A DNA stretch of 32,254 nt. Source: Brevundimonas sp. Its GTDB lineage: Bacteria > Pseudomonadota > Alphaproteobacteria > Caulobacterales > Caulobacteraceae. The stretch is from contig NZ_QFNM01000034.1 in assembly GCF_003248455.1 (NCBI RefSeq), positions 1 through 32,254 on the forward strand. Reading direction: 5' to 3'. Numbering within the stretch: position 1 is the stretch's first letter; each line of letters opens with the position of its first letter. The notes beneath the pieces are model-generated. The model saw only the letters and a program-made list of their open reading frames with translations, had not been told where the DNA came from and did no database searches. Positions 1 through 8,154 of the stretch are shown here, in pieces. A program made the translations under genes and the position numbers.

Positions 1-679
<679 letters not shown>

Positions 680-744
680 TCGTGCCCCTCCAGGCCATGG
701 CTTTGCGGTAACGACCCTGGCTTACGCCCGAGTAACCTTGTTCG

Positions 745-860
745 CAGGTTAAGACGTGAAAACCTTAAGAAGGGTTAACGCCATCCGATTGAGGCGAATC
801 TAGGCTGATTTGCGAATCGGCGTCGAGTGGGCCGAGTCAAGGATTCGGAATTTATTAACC
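745..860. promoter_or_regulatory. ctrA upstream control region with GANTC and TTAA motifs
   Basis: Four GANTC sites (CcrM methylation, GcrA-linked control) lie at 796-800, 814-818, 834-838 and 842-846. TTAA motifs occur at 749-752, 765-768 and 775-778, the last two separated by 6 bp, plus TTAACC at 855-860; these resemble CtrA half-sites (family consensus TTAA-N7-TTAA). The arrangement fits methylation-dependent and autoregulated ctrA promoters known in Caulobacter, but exact promoters cannot be placed by eye. Confidence 0.6.
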
Positions 861-1042
861 CTGTCCGTCGCGACGGGCGGCCGCGCGGGGCGGCCGTCCA
901 TCATAACGCCCCGCCCGCAACCTCAGGGCGGCCAAGGCGAAACGACCGATTTTGACGTCGTGTAGGTTTTTATTCCTATCTCCAGGTCGGGAGCGCCTAT
1001 CGTGTCGGCGTTGGATTTCGAGCAAGCAGGGAGGCGTTCGCC

Positions 1043-1396
1043 GTGGAGGACTATATCGTGCCGGTCAGCGAGGAGGACCGGATCAAGGCCGGGCTGGCCA
1101 TCCATCTGGTCGCCGCCCGCACGGGAGCGCGCCCGTCGCAGATGATCGGCAAGGGTCGGATGCATCCGCGCGCCGCGCGCCCGCGCTGGCTGGCCATGTA
1201 TCTGTCGCACATCGCCTTCGGCTGGACGCTGGAGCGGGTCAGCCATGTCTTCGGCGTCAATCGGGCCAGCGTCGGGGCGGCCTGCCGCTGGGTCGAGGAC
1301 GAGCGCGACCGGCGCACCGTCGACGACCTGCTGAACGAACTGGAGACCTGCATCCAGGGCCTGTATCAGCCGCCCGTGCTGGACTTGGCGCGATGA
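1043..1396 (+). CDS. Small DnaA domain IV-like helix-turn-helix protein
   Basis: A 117-residue protein whose middle part (about residues 48-85) reads RPRWLAMYLSHIAFGWTLER followed by VSHVFGVNRASVGAACRWVE. This matches the layout of the DnaA C-terminal DNA-binding domain (R..AMYL.R, then a turn and a helix starting at the position of DHTTVLHA), but there is no AAA+ ATPase domain. It probably binds DNA; the target is unknown. The start is GTG at 1043 with AGGGAGG about 8 bp upstream. Its TGA overlaps the ATG of the next gene in ATGA, so the two are translationally coupled. It is divergent from ctrA. Function in replication or cell-cycle regulation is only inference from the fold and the neighbour. 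Confidence 0.85.
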   Translation: MEDYIVPVSEEDRIKAGLAIHLVAARTGARPSQMIGKGRMHPRAARPRWLAMYLSHIAFGWTLERVSHVFGVNRASVGAACRWVEDERDRRTVDDLLNELETCIQGLYQPPVLDLAR

Positions 1397-2118
1397 GCCG
1401 GATCGTGGAGCGCGCGCGGGACCTGATGACCCGGTCCGGCGCCTGGCTGGCGCCCCAGGACAAGGGCGGCGGCTATACGCTGCGGCTGTCGGCGGATCGG
1501 CGCAGCCGCATCAGCCTGACGCTGACCGAGGCCGAGTTCCGCGCCCTGGTCGAGCGGCCGGGCCTGCGCGCCCGGCCCGGCGGCGGCTGGCAGGCGCGCC
1601 CGGTCGCCGAGACTGTCGCACCCGCCCCGCCCGGACGGCCGGGCATGGTCCTGGGCGAACGCGACCTGATCCAGCCCGACGGGCGGCTGGCCCGGCGCGC
1701 GGCCAATCTGGGCGAAAGCCCCATCGCCTGGCTGGCGCGGCGCAAGGACGTGTCGGGTCGGCCGTGGCTGACCCCGGCCGAGGCGGCGGCGGGCGAACGG
1801 CTGCGGCGCGAGGCCGAGTTCGCCCTGCGCGGCCCGTGTGTGACCATGCGCTGGGACGCCCTGCCGCAACACGGATCGGGAAGCGCGGGGACCGCAGCGC
1901 GGCTGGAGCCGACCGACCGCGCCCTGTCGGCCGCGCGCCGGGTGGAGGCGGCGCTGGCCGCCGTCGGCCCGCGCCTGCGACCCATGCTGAGCCGCATCTG
2001 CATCCACGGCGACAGCCTGCAACTGGCCGAGACGGGCCTGGGCCTGCGCCGCCGCCAGGGCAAGACGGTGCTGAAACGGGCGCTGCAAGCGCTGGCCGAA
2101 CACTATGGCGTCGGGTGA
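1393..2118 (+). CDS. DUF6456 domain-containing protein
   Basis: A 241-residue basic, arginine-rich protein. The conserved part is the C-terminal region (about residues 90-235), with ESPIAWLARRKD, a segment like LTPAEAAAGERLRREAEFA, then MRWDAL and a final helical region ending in GLRRRQGKTVLKRALQALAEHYG. This pattern corresponds to the alphaproteobacterial DUF6456 family, which is of unknown function and looks like a DNA-binding helical domain. The ATG start at 1393 overlaps the preceding stop codon by four bases; a much longer open frame extends upstream from 952 but would run through the neighbouring gene in another frame and is not credible. It is co-transcribed with the DnaA-domain-like gene and probably acts with it. 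Confidence 0.82.
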   Translation: MSRIVERARDLMTRSGAWLAPQDKGGGYTLRLSADRRSRISLTLTEAEFRALVERPGLRARPGGGWQARPVAETVAPAPPGRPGMVLGERDLIQPDGRLARRAANLGESPIAWLARRKDVSGRPWLTPAEAAAGERLRREAEFALRGPCVTMRWDALPQHGSGSAGTAARLEPTDRALSAARRVEAALAAVGPRLRPMLSRICIHGDSLQLAETGLGLRRRQGKTVLKRALQALAEHYGVG

Positions 2119-2160
2119 TGTCAGACGAAGCGCACACATTGCACCCCGTTTCGGCGAAGG

Positions 2161-2607
2161 TCAGCCGGCCGCCAGCGCCGCCTCTCTGATCCGCCCGACC
2201 ATGCTGTTCAGGCCGTTGGCGCGCTGGCGGGTCAGGGCCGAGGGCAGGCCCAGGCGGTCCAGCGCCGCCCTGGCGTCGAAGGCCAGGATCTCGGACGGCG
2301 AGCGGCCCGAATACAGTTTCAGCAGCAGGGCGATATTGCCCTTGGACAGGGCGCTGTCGCTGTCGGCGGCGAACCACAGGCGGCCGTCCGCCGGGGTCAC
2401 GGCCAACCAGACCTGGGCGGCGCAGCCCGGCACCTTGTTGGCCTCGGTCCGATCCGCATCGTCCAGGGGGGCCAGCCCCCTGCCCAGTTCGATCACATAT
2501 TCGATCCGCTGCTCCCAGTCGCCCAGCAGGTCGAAGTCGTCGACCAGTTCGGCCAGGGTCTGTTCCAGACTGTCGGTCGGGGGGGTGCGGTCGGGCGTTG
2601 CGGTCAT
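2161..2607 (-). CDS. sufE: SufE family Fe-S cluster assembly protein
   Basis: A 148-residue cytoplasmic sulfur-acceptor protein that takes persulfide from a SufS-type cysteine desulfurase for Fe-S cluster assembly. It shows the SufE fold pattern: LVDDFDLLGDWEQRIEYVIELG near the N terminus, NKVPGCAAQVWL with the sulfur-accepting Cys62, the SKGNIALLLKLYSGRSPSEIL helix and a C-terminal LTRQRANGLNSMVGRIRE helix, all conserved in the family. The frame is open to 2670, but the start at 2607 (MTATPD) gives the normal family length. Convergent with the DUF6456 gene and divergent from the histidine kinase gene. Confidence 0.9.
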   Translation of the reverse strand: MTATPDRTPPTDSLEQTLAELVDDFDLLGDWEQRIEYVIELGRGLAPLDDADRTEANKVPGCAAQVWLAVTPADGRLWFAADSDSALSKGNIALLLKLYSGRSPSEILAFDARAALDRLGLPSALTRQRANGLNSMVGRIREAALAAG

Positions 2608-2770
2608 GCGCCGCCAGATAGGCCGCCCCGCCGTTAACGACAACCGGCCGTTTTGTCCCCCGGTATTCATGGTGAACGTCGCGACCGGGTTCGCCTGAGG
2701 GGGGAGCGGCCTCGCGCCGACTCAAGGGCGCGACTAGTCTGGAGGCGGACATGAACACCGGCCCCGCTGC

Positions 2771-4510
2771 TTGACCTCACCCGCCCGCCCCTTCCCGCAC
2801 GACGACCGACGCCCGGCTCCGCATGGCGGCGACGACGGGGTTCGGGACGGCGCGCCGCCGGCGGCGCCCCTGCTCGCCCTGTGGCACGCCGTCTGGGCCG
2901 TTGCGGTCAGCCTGACGGCCCTGTCGGCCCAGATGCTGGACGGGTTGCGCGACGGGCCGTTGGCGGCCCTGCTGATCATGGCCCTGCCCGGCGTGCTGGG
3001 GGTGGCGCTGATGGTGCGCGACACCCTAGGCCTGCGGCTGGGGATCATGGTCGGCTGGCTGGTCGCGGCGACGGCGGCGGCGGGTCTGACGGGGGGCGTG
3101 ACCGGCGCCCTGCCCGGCCTGGTCGCCCTGCCCCTGGCGGCGGGGATCGCCCTGGATCACGACCGGACGGGCCGCGACGGCCTGACCTGGCTGGGCGTGT
3201 TCGGCGTCCTCCTGCCGATCTTCAGCGGCCTGACCTCCAGCTGGCTGAACGGGCCGGAGGCGCAAGCCCCCCTGCTGGCCGCGGCCTCGGCCTTTCTGGC
3301 GCTCGGGGCCGTCGGCTCGGCCCTGCGCCTGACCTGGGGCCAGCGCCGGCGCCGCCTGGCCCTGGCCGAAAGCCAGGCCGAGCGCATCGCCGCCCTGCTG
3401 GCGGACCAGCCCGCCCTGACCCTGTTGCTGGAGCCGTCGGGCCAGGCGGTCGCGACCTGGGGCGCCGCCCCGCCCGCCCTGTCCGTGCCCGTCCTTTTGG
3501 ACCAGGGGCTGATCGCCGGCGTCCACGCCCCGGACCGGCCCGCCGTCTCGGCCGCCCTGTCGCGCGCCCTGTCGGGCCAGACGGCCGAGGTGCAGTTCAG
3601 CCCGCGCGCCGCCCTGGACCGGCGCGTGATCCTGATCGCGGCGCCGTTCGTTCACGCGGGCGACCCGCCCCGCCTGATCGCCCAGGCGTTCGACGGCACG
3701 GCCCAGTTCGCGCGCGAGCTGGGCCTGGAGACCGCCCGTGTCGAGGCCGAGGCCCAGTCCGCCGGCAAGACCCGCTTCCTGGCCAATATGAGCCACGAGC
3801 TGCGCACCCCCCTGAACGCCGTCCTGGGCTTCGCCGACATCATGCGCCAGCGCCTGTTCGGCCCCCTGCCCGAACGTTACGCCGGATACGCCGACGCCAT
3901 CCACCAGGCGGGCGGCCATCTGCTGGACCTGATCAACGACGTGCTGGACCTGTCCAAGATCGAGGCCGAACGCTATCAGCTGGCCATGGCCGAGTTCGAC
4001 GCGCGCGACGCCGTCTCGGCCGCCGTGGCCCTGGTCCGGCTGCAGGCCGACGACAAGGGGGTCGATCTGGCCGCCGTCCTGTCGGCCGAGCCGCTGAAGG
4101 TGCGCGCCGACGCCCGCGCCCTGAAGCAGATGGCGCTGAACCTGTTGTCCAATGCGGTCAAATTCACCCCGGCCGGCGGCGCCGTCACCCTGACGCTGGA
4201 CGCGGACGGCCCGGACCTGGAGCTGGCGGTGTCGGACACCGGCGTCGGCATCGCCCCCGAAGACCTGAAACGCCTGGGCCGCCCCTTCGAACAGGCCGGC
4301 GGCGCCGACCAGAAGGCGCAAGGCACGGGCCTGGGCCTGTCCCTGGTCCGCAGCCTGACCGAACTGCACGGCGGCCGCATGACCATCGACAGCACCCTGG
4401 GCGAAGGCGCCGCGGTGGTGGTGCGCCTGCCGGTGATGGCGGCGGGGTCCGCCGAGGTCGAGACGGCTGCGCCGGTCGCTTCGCCACGGCCCGCCGATGC
4501 GGTTCCCTAA
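2771..4510 (+). CDS. divJ: DivJ-like membrane sensor histidine kinase
   Basis: A 579-residue inner-membrane histidine kinase. Residues about 30-195 form six hydrophobic segments, then a weak PAS-like linker (about 205-320), then a coiled segment into the dimerisation/phospho-acceptor helix with His342 in NMSHELRTPLNA, FGPLPERYAGYADAIHQAG, and a HATPase domain with N box NLLSNAVKFT, G1 DTGVGIAPEDL and G2 GTGLGLSLV. Length, topology and the histidine position agree with Caulobacter DivJ (about 597 residues, His338), the kinase that phosphorylates DivK and PleD at the stalked pole. The start is TTG at 2771; an ATG at 2751 leads only to an eight-codon frame. DivJ identity is inferred from architecture; another PleC/DivJ-class kinase is possible. 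Confidence 0.68.
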   Translation: MTSPARPFPHDDRRPAPHGGDDGVRDGAPPAAPLLALWHAVWAVAVSLTALSAQMLDGLRDGPLAALLIMALPGVLGVALMVRDTLGLRLGIMVGWLVAATAAAGLTGGVTGALPGLVALPLAAGIALDHDRTGRDGLTWLGVFGVLLPIFSGLTSSWLNGPEAQAPLLAAASAFLALGAVGSALRLTWGQRRRRLALAESQAERIAALLADQPALTLLLEPSGQAVATWGAAPPALSVPVLLDQGLIAGVHAPDRPAVSAALSRALSGQTAEVQFSPRAALDRRVILIAAPFVHAGDPPRLIAQAFDGTAQFARELGLETARVEAEAQSAGKTRFLANMSHELRTPLNAVLGFADIMRQRLFGPLPERYAGYADAIHQAGGHLLDLINDVLDLSKIEAERYQLAMAEFDARDAVSAAVALVRLQADDKGVDLAAVLSAEPLKVRADARALKQMALNLLSNAVKFTPAGGAVTLTLDADGPDLELAVSDTGVGIAPEDLKRLGRPFEQAGGADQKAQGTGLGLSLVRSLTELHGGRMTIDSTLGEGAAVVVRLPVMAAGSAEVETAAPVASPRPADAVP

Positions 4511-5379
4511 ACCTGCCCCATCGCCAGGAACGCCCGGCCCGCCGGGAAGTCGCCGGCCTCGAAGGTGGAGCGGGCGATGCTGCCGTCGCGGAAGACGAAT
4601 TCGACCGTGAAGACCTCGCGCGGGTCCAGCCGCGACAGGGCGTTGGCGGCGGCGGCGGGAAAGACCCAGGCCTGGCCCTCGGCGCGGCCCTCGGCCAGCA
4701 GGGCGCGGTCCGCCGCCTGGACCCCGGCGGCCCAGAAGGCGCGGCGCTGCACCGCCGGCGGCAGGCCCCGCGACAGCCACGGACGCGGCGCCACGCCCGC
4801 GTCGCGCATCACGATTCTGGCCCCCGTCGGACGCGAGCGCCCGCGCCACGACACCACGGCCGCCAGCTGGTCGGGCCGGTCCATGCCGCCCACCACGCCG
4901 AACCGCACCGGCGAGGCGCCGGTCGTGGTCGCCTGCATCAGCCGCCAGGTCGGGCGGGAATAGGCGGCGCGGTCGGCGCTCCAGCCCGCGCGGTCGCCGG
5001 GAAACTGCATCCGCGTCGTGCGCGACCAGCCGGAGAAGGCGGTCTGGACCCGGCCCTGGACCGTCTTCAGATCGGCGGAGCCGCACGGGGTGACGCCCGC
5101 CCGCGCCCGCGCCCGCTGGGCCGTCTCGGCCAGTTGGCGGTCGTTGGCGCCCGCGCGCAGGGCCGCGCCCCGCGCCTGGTAGGCGGCGGCGGTCAGGGCG
5201 GCGGTCAACTGCGGCTCGAACAGGCCGCAGCGGTCGTTGGCGGCCAGCACGAAGGCGCGCTCGTAATAGCGGTCCTGCGGCGCGGCGAAGGCGGCGACGG
5301 GGGTCGCGGCGATCAGCAGGGCCGTGATCGGGGCCGACATCAGGGCTTGGGTCCGCCGGGGGGAAAGGCCTATCCTCAT
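4507..5379 (-). CDS. Secreted hypothetical protein
   Basis: A 290-residue protein with an N-terminal signal peptide: a basic start (MRIGLSPRR), hydrophobic core SAPITALLIAATPVAAFA and probable cleavage after AFA before APQDRYYER. The mature part starts with a helical region rich in Ala and Gln (about 35-110) holding Cys in DRCGLF and TPCGSAD that could form a disulfide, followed by a region with many beta-type segments (RPTWRLMQATT, AAVVSWRGRSRP, EVFTVEFVFRDGS). I do not recognise a named family; it is likely periplasmic. A second in-frame Met lies 13 codons in. Its stop overlaps the end of the kinase gene by three bases in convergent orientation. Confidence 0.75.
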   Translation of the reverse strand: MRIGLSPRRTQALMSAPITALLIAATPVAAFAAPQDRYYERAFVLAANDRCGLFEPQLTAALTAAAYQARGAALRAGANDRQLAETAQRARARAGVTPCGSADLKTVQGRVQTAFSGWSRTTRMQFPGDRAGWSADRAAYSRPTWRLMQATTTGASPVRFGVVGGMDRPDQLAAVVSWRGRSRPTGARIVMRDAGVAPRPWLSRGLPPAVQRRAFWAAGVQAADRALLAEGRAEGQAWVFPAAAANALSRLDPREVFTVEFVFRDGSIARSTFEAGDFPAGRAFLAMGQV

Positions 5380-5434
5380 GCCCCGACCCTAGCGGCTCAG
5401 CGTTGGGGTTCCGTGTGCGAGCAGGGTTAGCGAA

Positions 5435-5764
5435 TTGCTTCTTTCCAGCGACCTGTGGGTCAGCGCCCTGATCCGCCGCGCCGAGATCGGGGGCGCCTAC
5501 GCCACCGTGGTCAAGAAGGGCGACGACCGCGCCGGCTCGGTCATCGTCAAGGCCTATGATGCGTCCACCCGCACCGCCCGCCTGTTCACCGAGGCCTTCG
5601 GTCCCGACGGCGATCGGCTGTGGATCCAGCCCGTCACCTCGGACAGCGAAAGCGAGCTGGACGCCTATATCGCCCGCCAGCGCGGCTACGACCCCGACCT
5701 ATGGGTGGTGGAGATCGAGGACAGGCAGGGTCGGCATTTCATCACCGAGACGGTGCGGGAATAG
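5435..5764 (+). CDS. DUF1491 family protein
   Basis: A 109-residue protein of the alphaproteobacterial DUF1491 family, unknown function, probably cytoplasmic. Family features visible are LWVSALIRRAEIGGAYATVV near the start, KKGDDRAGSVIVK, ARLFTEAF and the C-terminal pattern ELDAYIARQRGYDPDLWVVE followed by IEDRQGRHF. The whole protein is the domain. The frame begins with TTG at 5435, with a weak GCAGGG ribosome-like site about 9 bp upstream; no suitable ATG exists upstream. It stands alone, divergent from the secreted hypothetical gene. Confidence 0.85.
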   Translation: MLLSSDLWVSALIRRAEIGGAYATVVKKGDDRAGSVIVKAYDASTRTARLFTEAFGPDGDRLWIQPVTSDSESELDAYIARQRGYDPDLWVVEIEDRQGRHFITETVRE

Positions 5765-5850
5765 GGCCGCCCAGCCTGCGCTCTCGAACGCGCTCCACGG
5801 TCCCCGCCTCGTCGCGATGCAATGCGGCCAGACGTCGGGCGGACCCGACT

Positions 5851-6474
5851 TCAGGCGGACCAGGCGGCCAGGACCTCTTCGCTTTCGGCCGTCTCGACCT
5901 GGACGGCGAACCGATCGTGATACAGGGCCATCAGGGCGTCGTGCGGTTCGTCGGCGGAACTGCATACGGCGTCGGAAACCACCACCATCCGATAGCCCAG
6001 ATCGACCCCGCCCAGGACCGCCGCCAGGACGCAGACATCGGTTTCCGCCCCGGTGACGACCCCGCTGCGGCGCAGCACGGCGTCCAGGTCGGTGGCGATC
6101 CAGGGCGAATAGACCCATTTGTCCAGCACCCAGGCCGGCGGGACGAACCGCTGGAGCGGCACGGCCAGGTCGATCAGGCCGGGGGCCAACCGCTCTCGCG
6201 TCATCTGCGGCCAGCGCGTCCAGTAGTCCTTCCACCGGCCCCGTCCATCGCCCGGCCGATCCGCCGGGATGAAGCGGGTGAAGCAGGTGCGTTCGGCATG
6301 CCGTTCGCACAGGCCGACGATGACCGGCAGCACCCGCTCCGCCCAAGGCGCGCGCCATTCCGTGTCCTCCACGAACATCCGCTGCATGTCGATGCACAGA
6401 TGAACGGCGGTGGCCGGAATGGCGTCTCGCAGCCCGTGGCCCATGTCAGGCGGCGGCGCCTTGGGCTTTCGCAT
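5851..6474 (-). CDS. Isochorismatase-like cysteine hydrolase
   Basis: A 207-residue hydrolase of the isochorismatase/nicotinamidase superfamily. The Asp-Lys-Cys triad is visible as Asp29 (HLCIDMQRMF), Lys119 (DKWVYSPW) and Cys148 (GAETDVCVLA), with the usual core sheet and the late YRMVVVSDAVCSS segment. Substrate is not predictable; metal-site residues typical of nicotinamidase are not obvious, so a generic amidohydrolase is the safest name. The start may be Met1 at 6474, which overlaps the upstream DUF892 gene by 29 bp, or Met11 at 6444, one base after its TGA; both keep the catalytic domain. It is the last gene of a minus-strand cluster with stress-type genes. Confidence 0.87.
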   Translation of the reverse strand: MRKPKAPPPDMGHGLRDAIPATAVHLCIDMQRMFVEDTEWRAPWAERVLPVIVGLCERHAERTCFTRFIPADRPGDGRGRWKDYWTRWPQMTRERLAPGLIDLAVPLQRFVPPAWVLDKWVYSPWIATDLDAVLRRSGVVTGAETDVCVLAAVLGGVDLGYRMVVVSDAVCSSADEPHDALMALYHDRFAVQVETAESEEVLAAWSA

Positions 6475-6946
6475 TGGCCTTGGCGTCGGCCAGGGCCGTC
6501 AGGCTTTCGTCGGTCTTGGACTCTTCGGTCAGGGTCTCGTCCAGCAGGCGGGCGGCGTCGTCGTAGCCCAGCAGCGTGGCCCAGCGTTTCAGGGTGCCGT
6601 AGCGGGTGATCTCGTAATGCTCCACGGCCTGCGCCGCCGAGATCAGGCCGGCGTCCAGGGCGTCGGTCCCTTCGTATTCCTCCAGGATCTCGTCGCCTTC
6701 GGCCAGAATGCCCTCGATGGCGTCGCAGGTCTTGCCCTGGGCGCGCTTGCCGATGATCTCGAACACCTGCTGCAGGCGCTCGATCTGGCCCTCGGTCTCT
6801 TCATAGTGTTTGTCGAAGGCGGCCTTCAGCTCGGGCGCCTGGGCGCCCTTGGACATCTTCTTGAGGCCCTTCAGGATCTTGCGCTCGGCGTAATAGATGT
6901 CCTTGAGGGTGTCGTAGAACAGGTTGTCTAGGGTTTTCTCAGCCAT
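6446..6946 (-). CDS. DUF892 (YciE/YciF) ferritin-like protein
   Basis: A 166-residue four-helix ferritin-like protein of the YciE/YciF (DUF892) family, linked to general stress responses in enterobacteria and alphaproteobacteria. Family pattern: TLDNLFYDTLKDIYYAERKI at the start, LKAAFDKHYEETEGQIERL, and AVEHYEITRYGTLKRWA, giving the Glu and His ligands of a probable di-iron site; an AKANAKAQGAAA tail follows. AGGAG lies 7 bp before the ATG. The upstream small frame ends eight bases inside this gene, and the hydrolase gene follows directly, so a stress operon is likely. Iron binding is inferred from the family. Confidence 0.92.
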   Translation of the reverse strand: MAEKTLDNLFYDTLKDIYYAERKILKGLKKMSKGAQAPELKAAFDKHYEETEGQIERLQQVFEIIGKRAQGKTCDAIEGILAEGDEILEEYEGTDALDAGLISAAQAVEHYEITRYGTLKRWATLLGYDDAARLLDETLTEESKTDESLTALADAKANAKAQGAAA

Positions 6947-7181
6947 CTTGGTCTCCTGGTTTTGCGGTGGGTGATGAAGGTTTCGCCTCCGACGGGGACG
7001 GAGGGGAATCGGCGTCGGCGTGGTGTTCGATGCGGCCGCTTTCGACCTCGGCGCGGGCGAAGACCTCTTCCTGCCCGTCCTGCAGAAGCTGGTCCTCGGG
7101 TCCGCCCAGGCCGCCCTGGGCCAGGCCCGATCTGCTGTCTGGGCGGCTGTCCGGGCGGGGCGGGATCGGCGCGCGGTCCAT
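6939..7181 (-). CDS. Small proline- and charge-rich hypothetical protein
   Basis: A possible 80-residue protein (MDRAPIPPRPDS to TAKPGDQDG) that fills the gap between the upstream small basic protein gene and the DUF892 gene. It is low in hydrophobics and appears disordered, with repeated PDSRPDSR at the start, a short central stretch DQLLQDGQEEVFARAEVE, and a Ser/Pro-rich end. It begins 11 bp after the upstream stop and overlaps the DUF892 start by 8 bp, which fits an operon, but the ribosome site is weak. No family recognised; it may not be translated. Confidence 0.42.
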   Translation of the reverse strand: MDRAPIPPRPDSRPDSRSGLAQGGLGGPEDQLLQDGQEEVFARAEVESGRIEHHADADSPPSPSEAKPSSPTAKPGDQDG

Positions 7182-7192
7182 TTCGGGGTTCG

Positions 7193-7498
7193 TCAATGCG
7201 CGGCCTTGCGGCGACGGGTCTCCCAGCCCTTGCGGGCGGCGGCGGAGCGGTCGGCCTCGGGGCGCGCCGCAGCGGCCGCGCCGCCCTTGCGACCGCCCTT
7301 GCGGGCGGCGGGATGGCCGGTGGACTTGCCGCGTCCCGAGCCGCTTTTCTTGCCGCCCCCGTCGTCCTTGTTCACGGTGGCCCAGGCGCGTCGCTCGGCC
7401 TCCTTTTCGGACACGCCGCGCTTCTCGTAGCCCTCGGCGATATGATCGGCCTTGCGCTCCTGCTTGTCGGTATAGGCGGACTTGTCTCCCCGGGGCAT
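7193..7498 (-). CDS. Small basic protein often named plasmid stabilization protein
   Basis: A 101-residue, lysine- and arginine-rich protein. The N-terminal half MPRGDKSAYTDKQERKADHI, then GYEKRGVSEKEAERRAWATVNK, is a conserved motif found in many alphaproteobacterial small proteins that databases label plasmid stabilization protein without experimental support; the C-terminal half is a low-complexity GGGKKSGSGRGKS and Ala/Arg tail like a nucleic-acid-binding histone-type tail. A strong AGGAGG site lies 6 bp before the ATG. It is the first gene of the minus-strand cluster with the DUF892 protein and the hydrolase. Role as a stress-related DNA-binding protein is inference. Confidence 0.82.
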   Translation of the reverse strand: MPRGDKSAYTDKQERKADHIAEGYEKRGVSEKEAERRAWATVNKDDGGGKKSGSGRGKSTGHPAARKGGRKGGAAAAARPEADRSAAARKGWETRRRKAAH

Positions 7499-7636
7499 GG
7501 TCTTCCTCCTGGCGTTTCCGCCAGAACAACACGCAACCCCGGTCGCGGTTTCAGCTTGAGCGCAAGGATCGGTCGACCGCCGCTTGCGTGCGAAGGCGAA
7601 CCGGGCCGGCGAGGCGCCGTGAGGGGGCGCCGGGCG

Positions 7637-8041
7637 CTATCCCTTTCGCCCGTCGAAGGCCGCGCGCGCGGCCTCGATACGGTCGATGTTCCGTTCGGCC
7701 CAGGTCCAGACGCCGCAGAAGGCTTCGGCCAGGGTGAGGCCCAGGTCGGTCAGCCGGTATTCGACCTTGGGCGGGATGACGGGGTGAACGGTGCGGATCA
7801 CCAGGCCGTCGCGCTCCATCTGGCGCAGGGTCTGCGTCAGCATCTTCTGGCTGATCCCGCCGACCAGGCCGCCGAGGCGGGTGAAGCGCTGCTCGCCGTG
7901 TTCGGCCAGGACCTCCAGGATCAGCATCGTCCATTTGTCCGCCACACGGCCGATCACGTCATTGACCAGGGCCTCGACGCGGGGATCGGCGTATTCTCCG
8001 GTCTCGGGATGCGAAATTCTTGCAGGCGGAACGGCCGTCAT
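7637..8041 (-). CDS. HxlR-family transcriptional regulator
   Basis: A 134-residue winged-helix regulator. The HxlR core is clear: VNDVIGRVADKWTMLILEVL, then RFTRLGGLVGGISQKMLTQT with LRQMERDGLVIRTVHPVIPPKVEYRLT forming the recognition helix and wing, and a final helix TLAEAFCGVWTWAERNID. The frame is open upstream to 8152, but that would cover the promoter of the neighbouring gene; Met at 8041 gives the usual length. The typical N-terminal redox Cys of HypR/YodB-type members is absent; the single Cys (in AFCGVW) is C-terminal. It is divergent from an SDR gene and probably controls it. Confidence 0.88.
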   Translation of the reverse strand: MTAVPPARISHPETGEYADPRVEALVNDVIGRVADKWTMLILEVLAEHGEQRFTRLGGLVGGISQKMLTQTLRQMERDGLVIRTVHPVIPPKVEYRLTDLGLTLAEAFCGVWTWAERNIDRIEAARAAFDGRKG

Positions 8042-8154
8042 ATCCAAATCTTTCACTCGGGTAAGTATGGCGACTTTTGGTGCCTGCTTTCCAATGGAGA
8101 GCGTCAGCCATGCCTCGTCTGTCGCAACGACGCACCCCGTCAGGAGAGACACCC
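8042..8154. promoter_or_regulatory. Shared HxlR/SDR promoter region
   Basis: This 113-bp divergent region is less GC-rich than the flanks. Around 8060-8082 it holds GTAAGT, six bases, then ACTT, giving a small inverted repeat AAGT-N6-ACTT that could be an HxlR operator. AGGAGAG at 8142-8148 is the ribosome site of the SDR gene. Operator assignment is tentative. Confidence 0.4.

Noticed and set aside
952..1392. Upstream extension of the DUF6456 gene to 952
   Set aside because: It would overlap the whole DnaA-like gene in another frame; the ATGA overlap at 1393 and family length favour the short form.
2881..5430. 849-codon plus-strand frame across the kinase and the secreted hypothetical gene
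   Set aside because: Proline/arginine/glycine-rich shadow translation overlapping two well-supported genes in other frames.
7613..7631. GGCGCC-N7-GGCGCC hairpin downstream of the HxlR gene as terminator
   Set aside because: Only six GC-rich base pairs and no T-run; such pairs arise easily in this composition.
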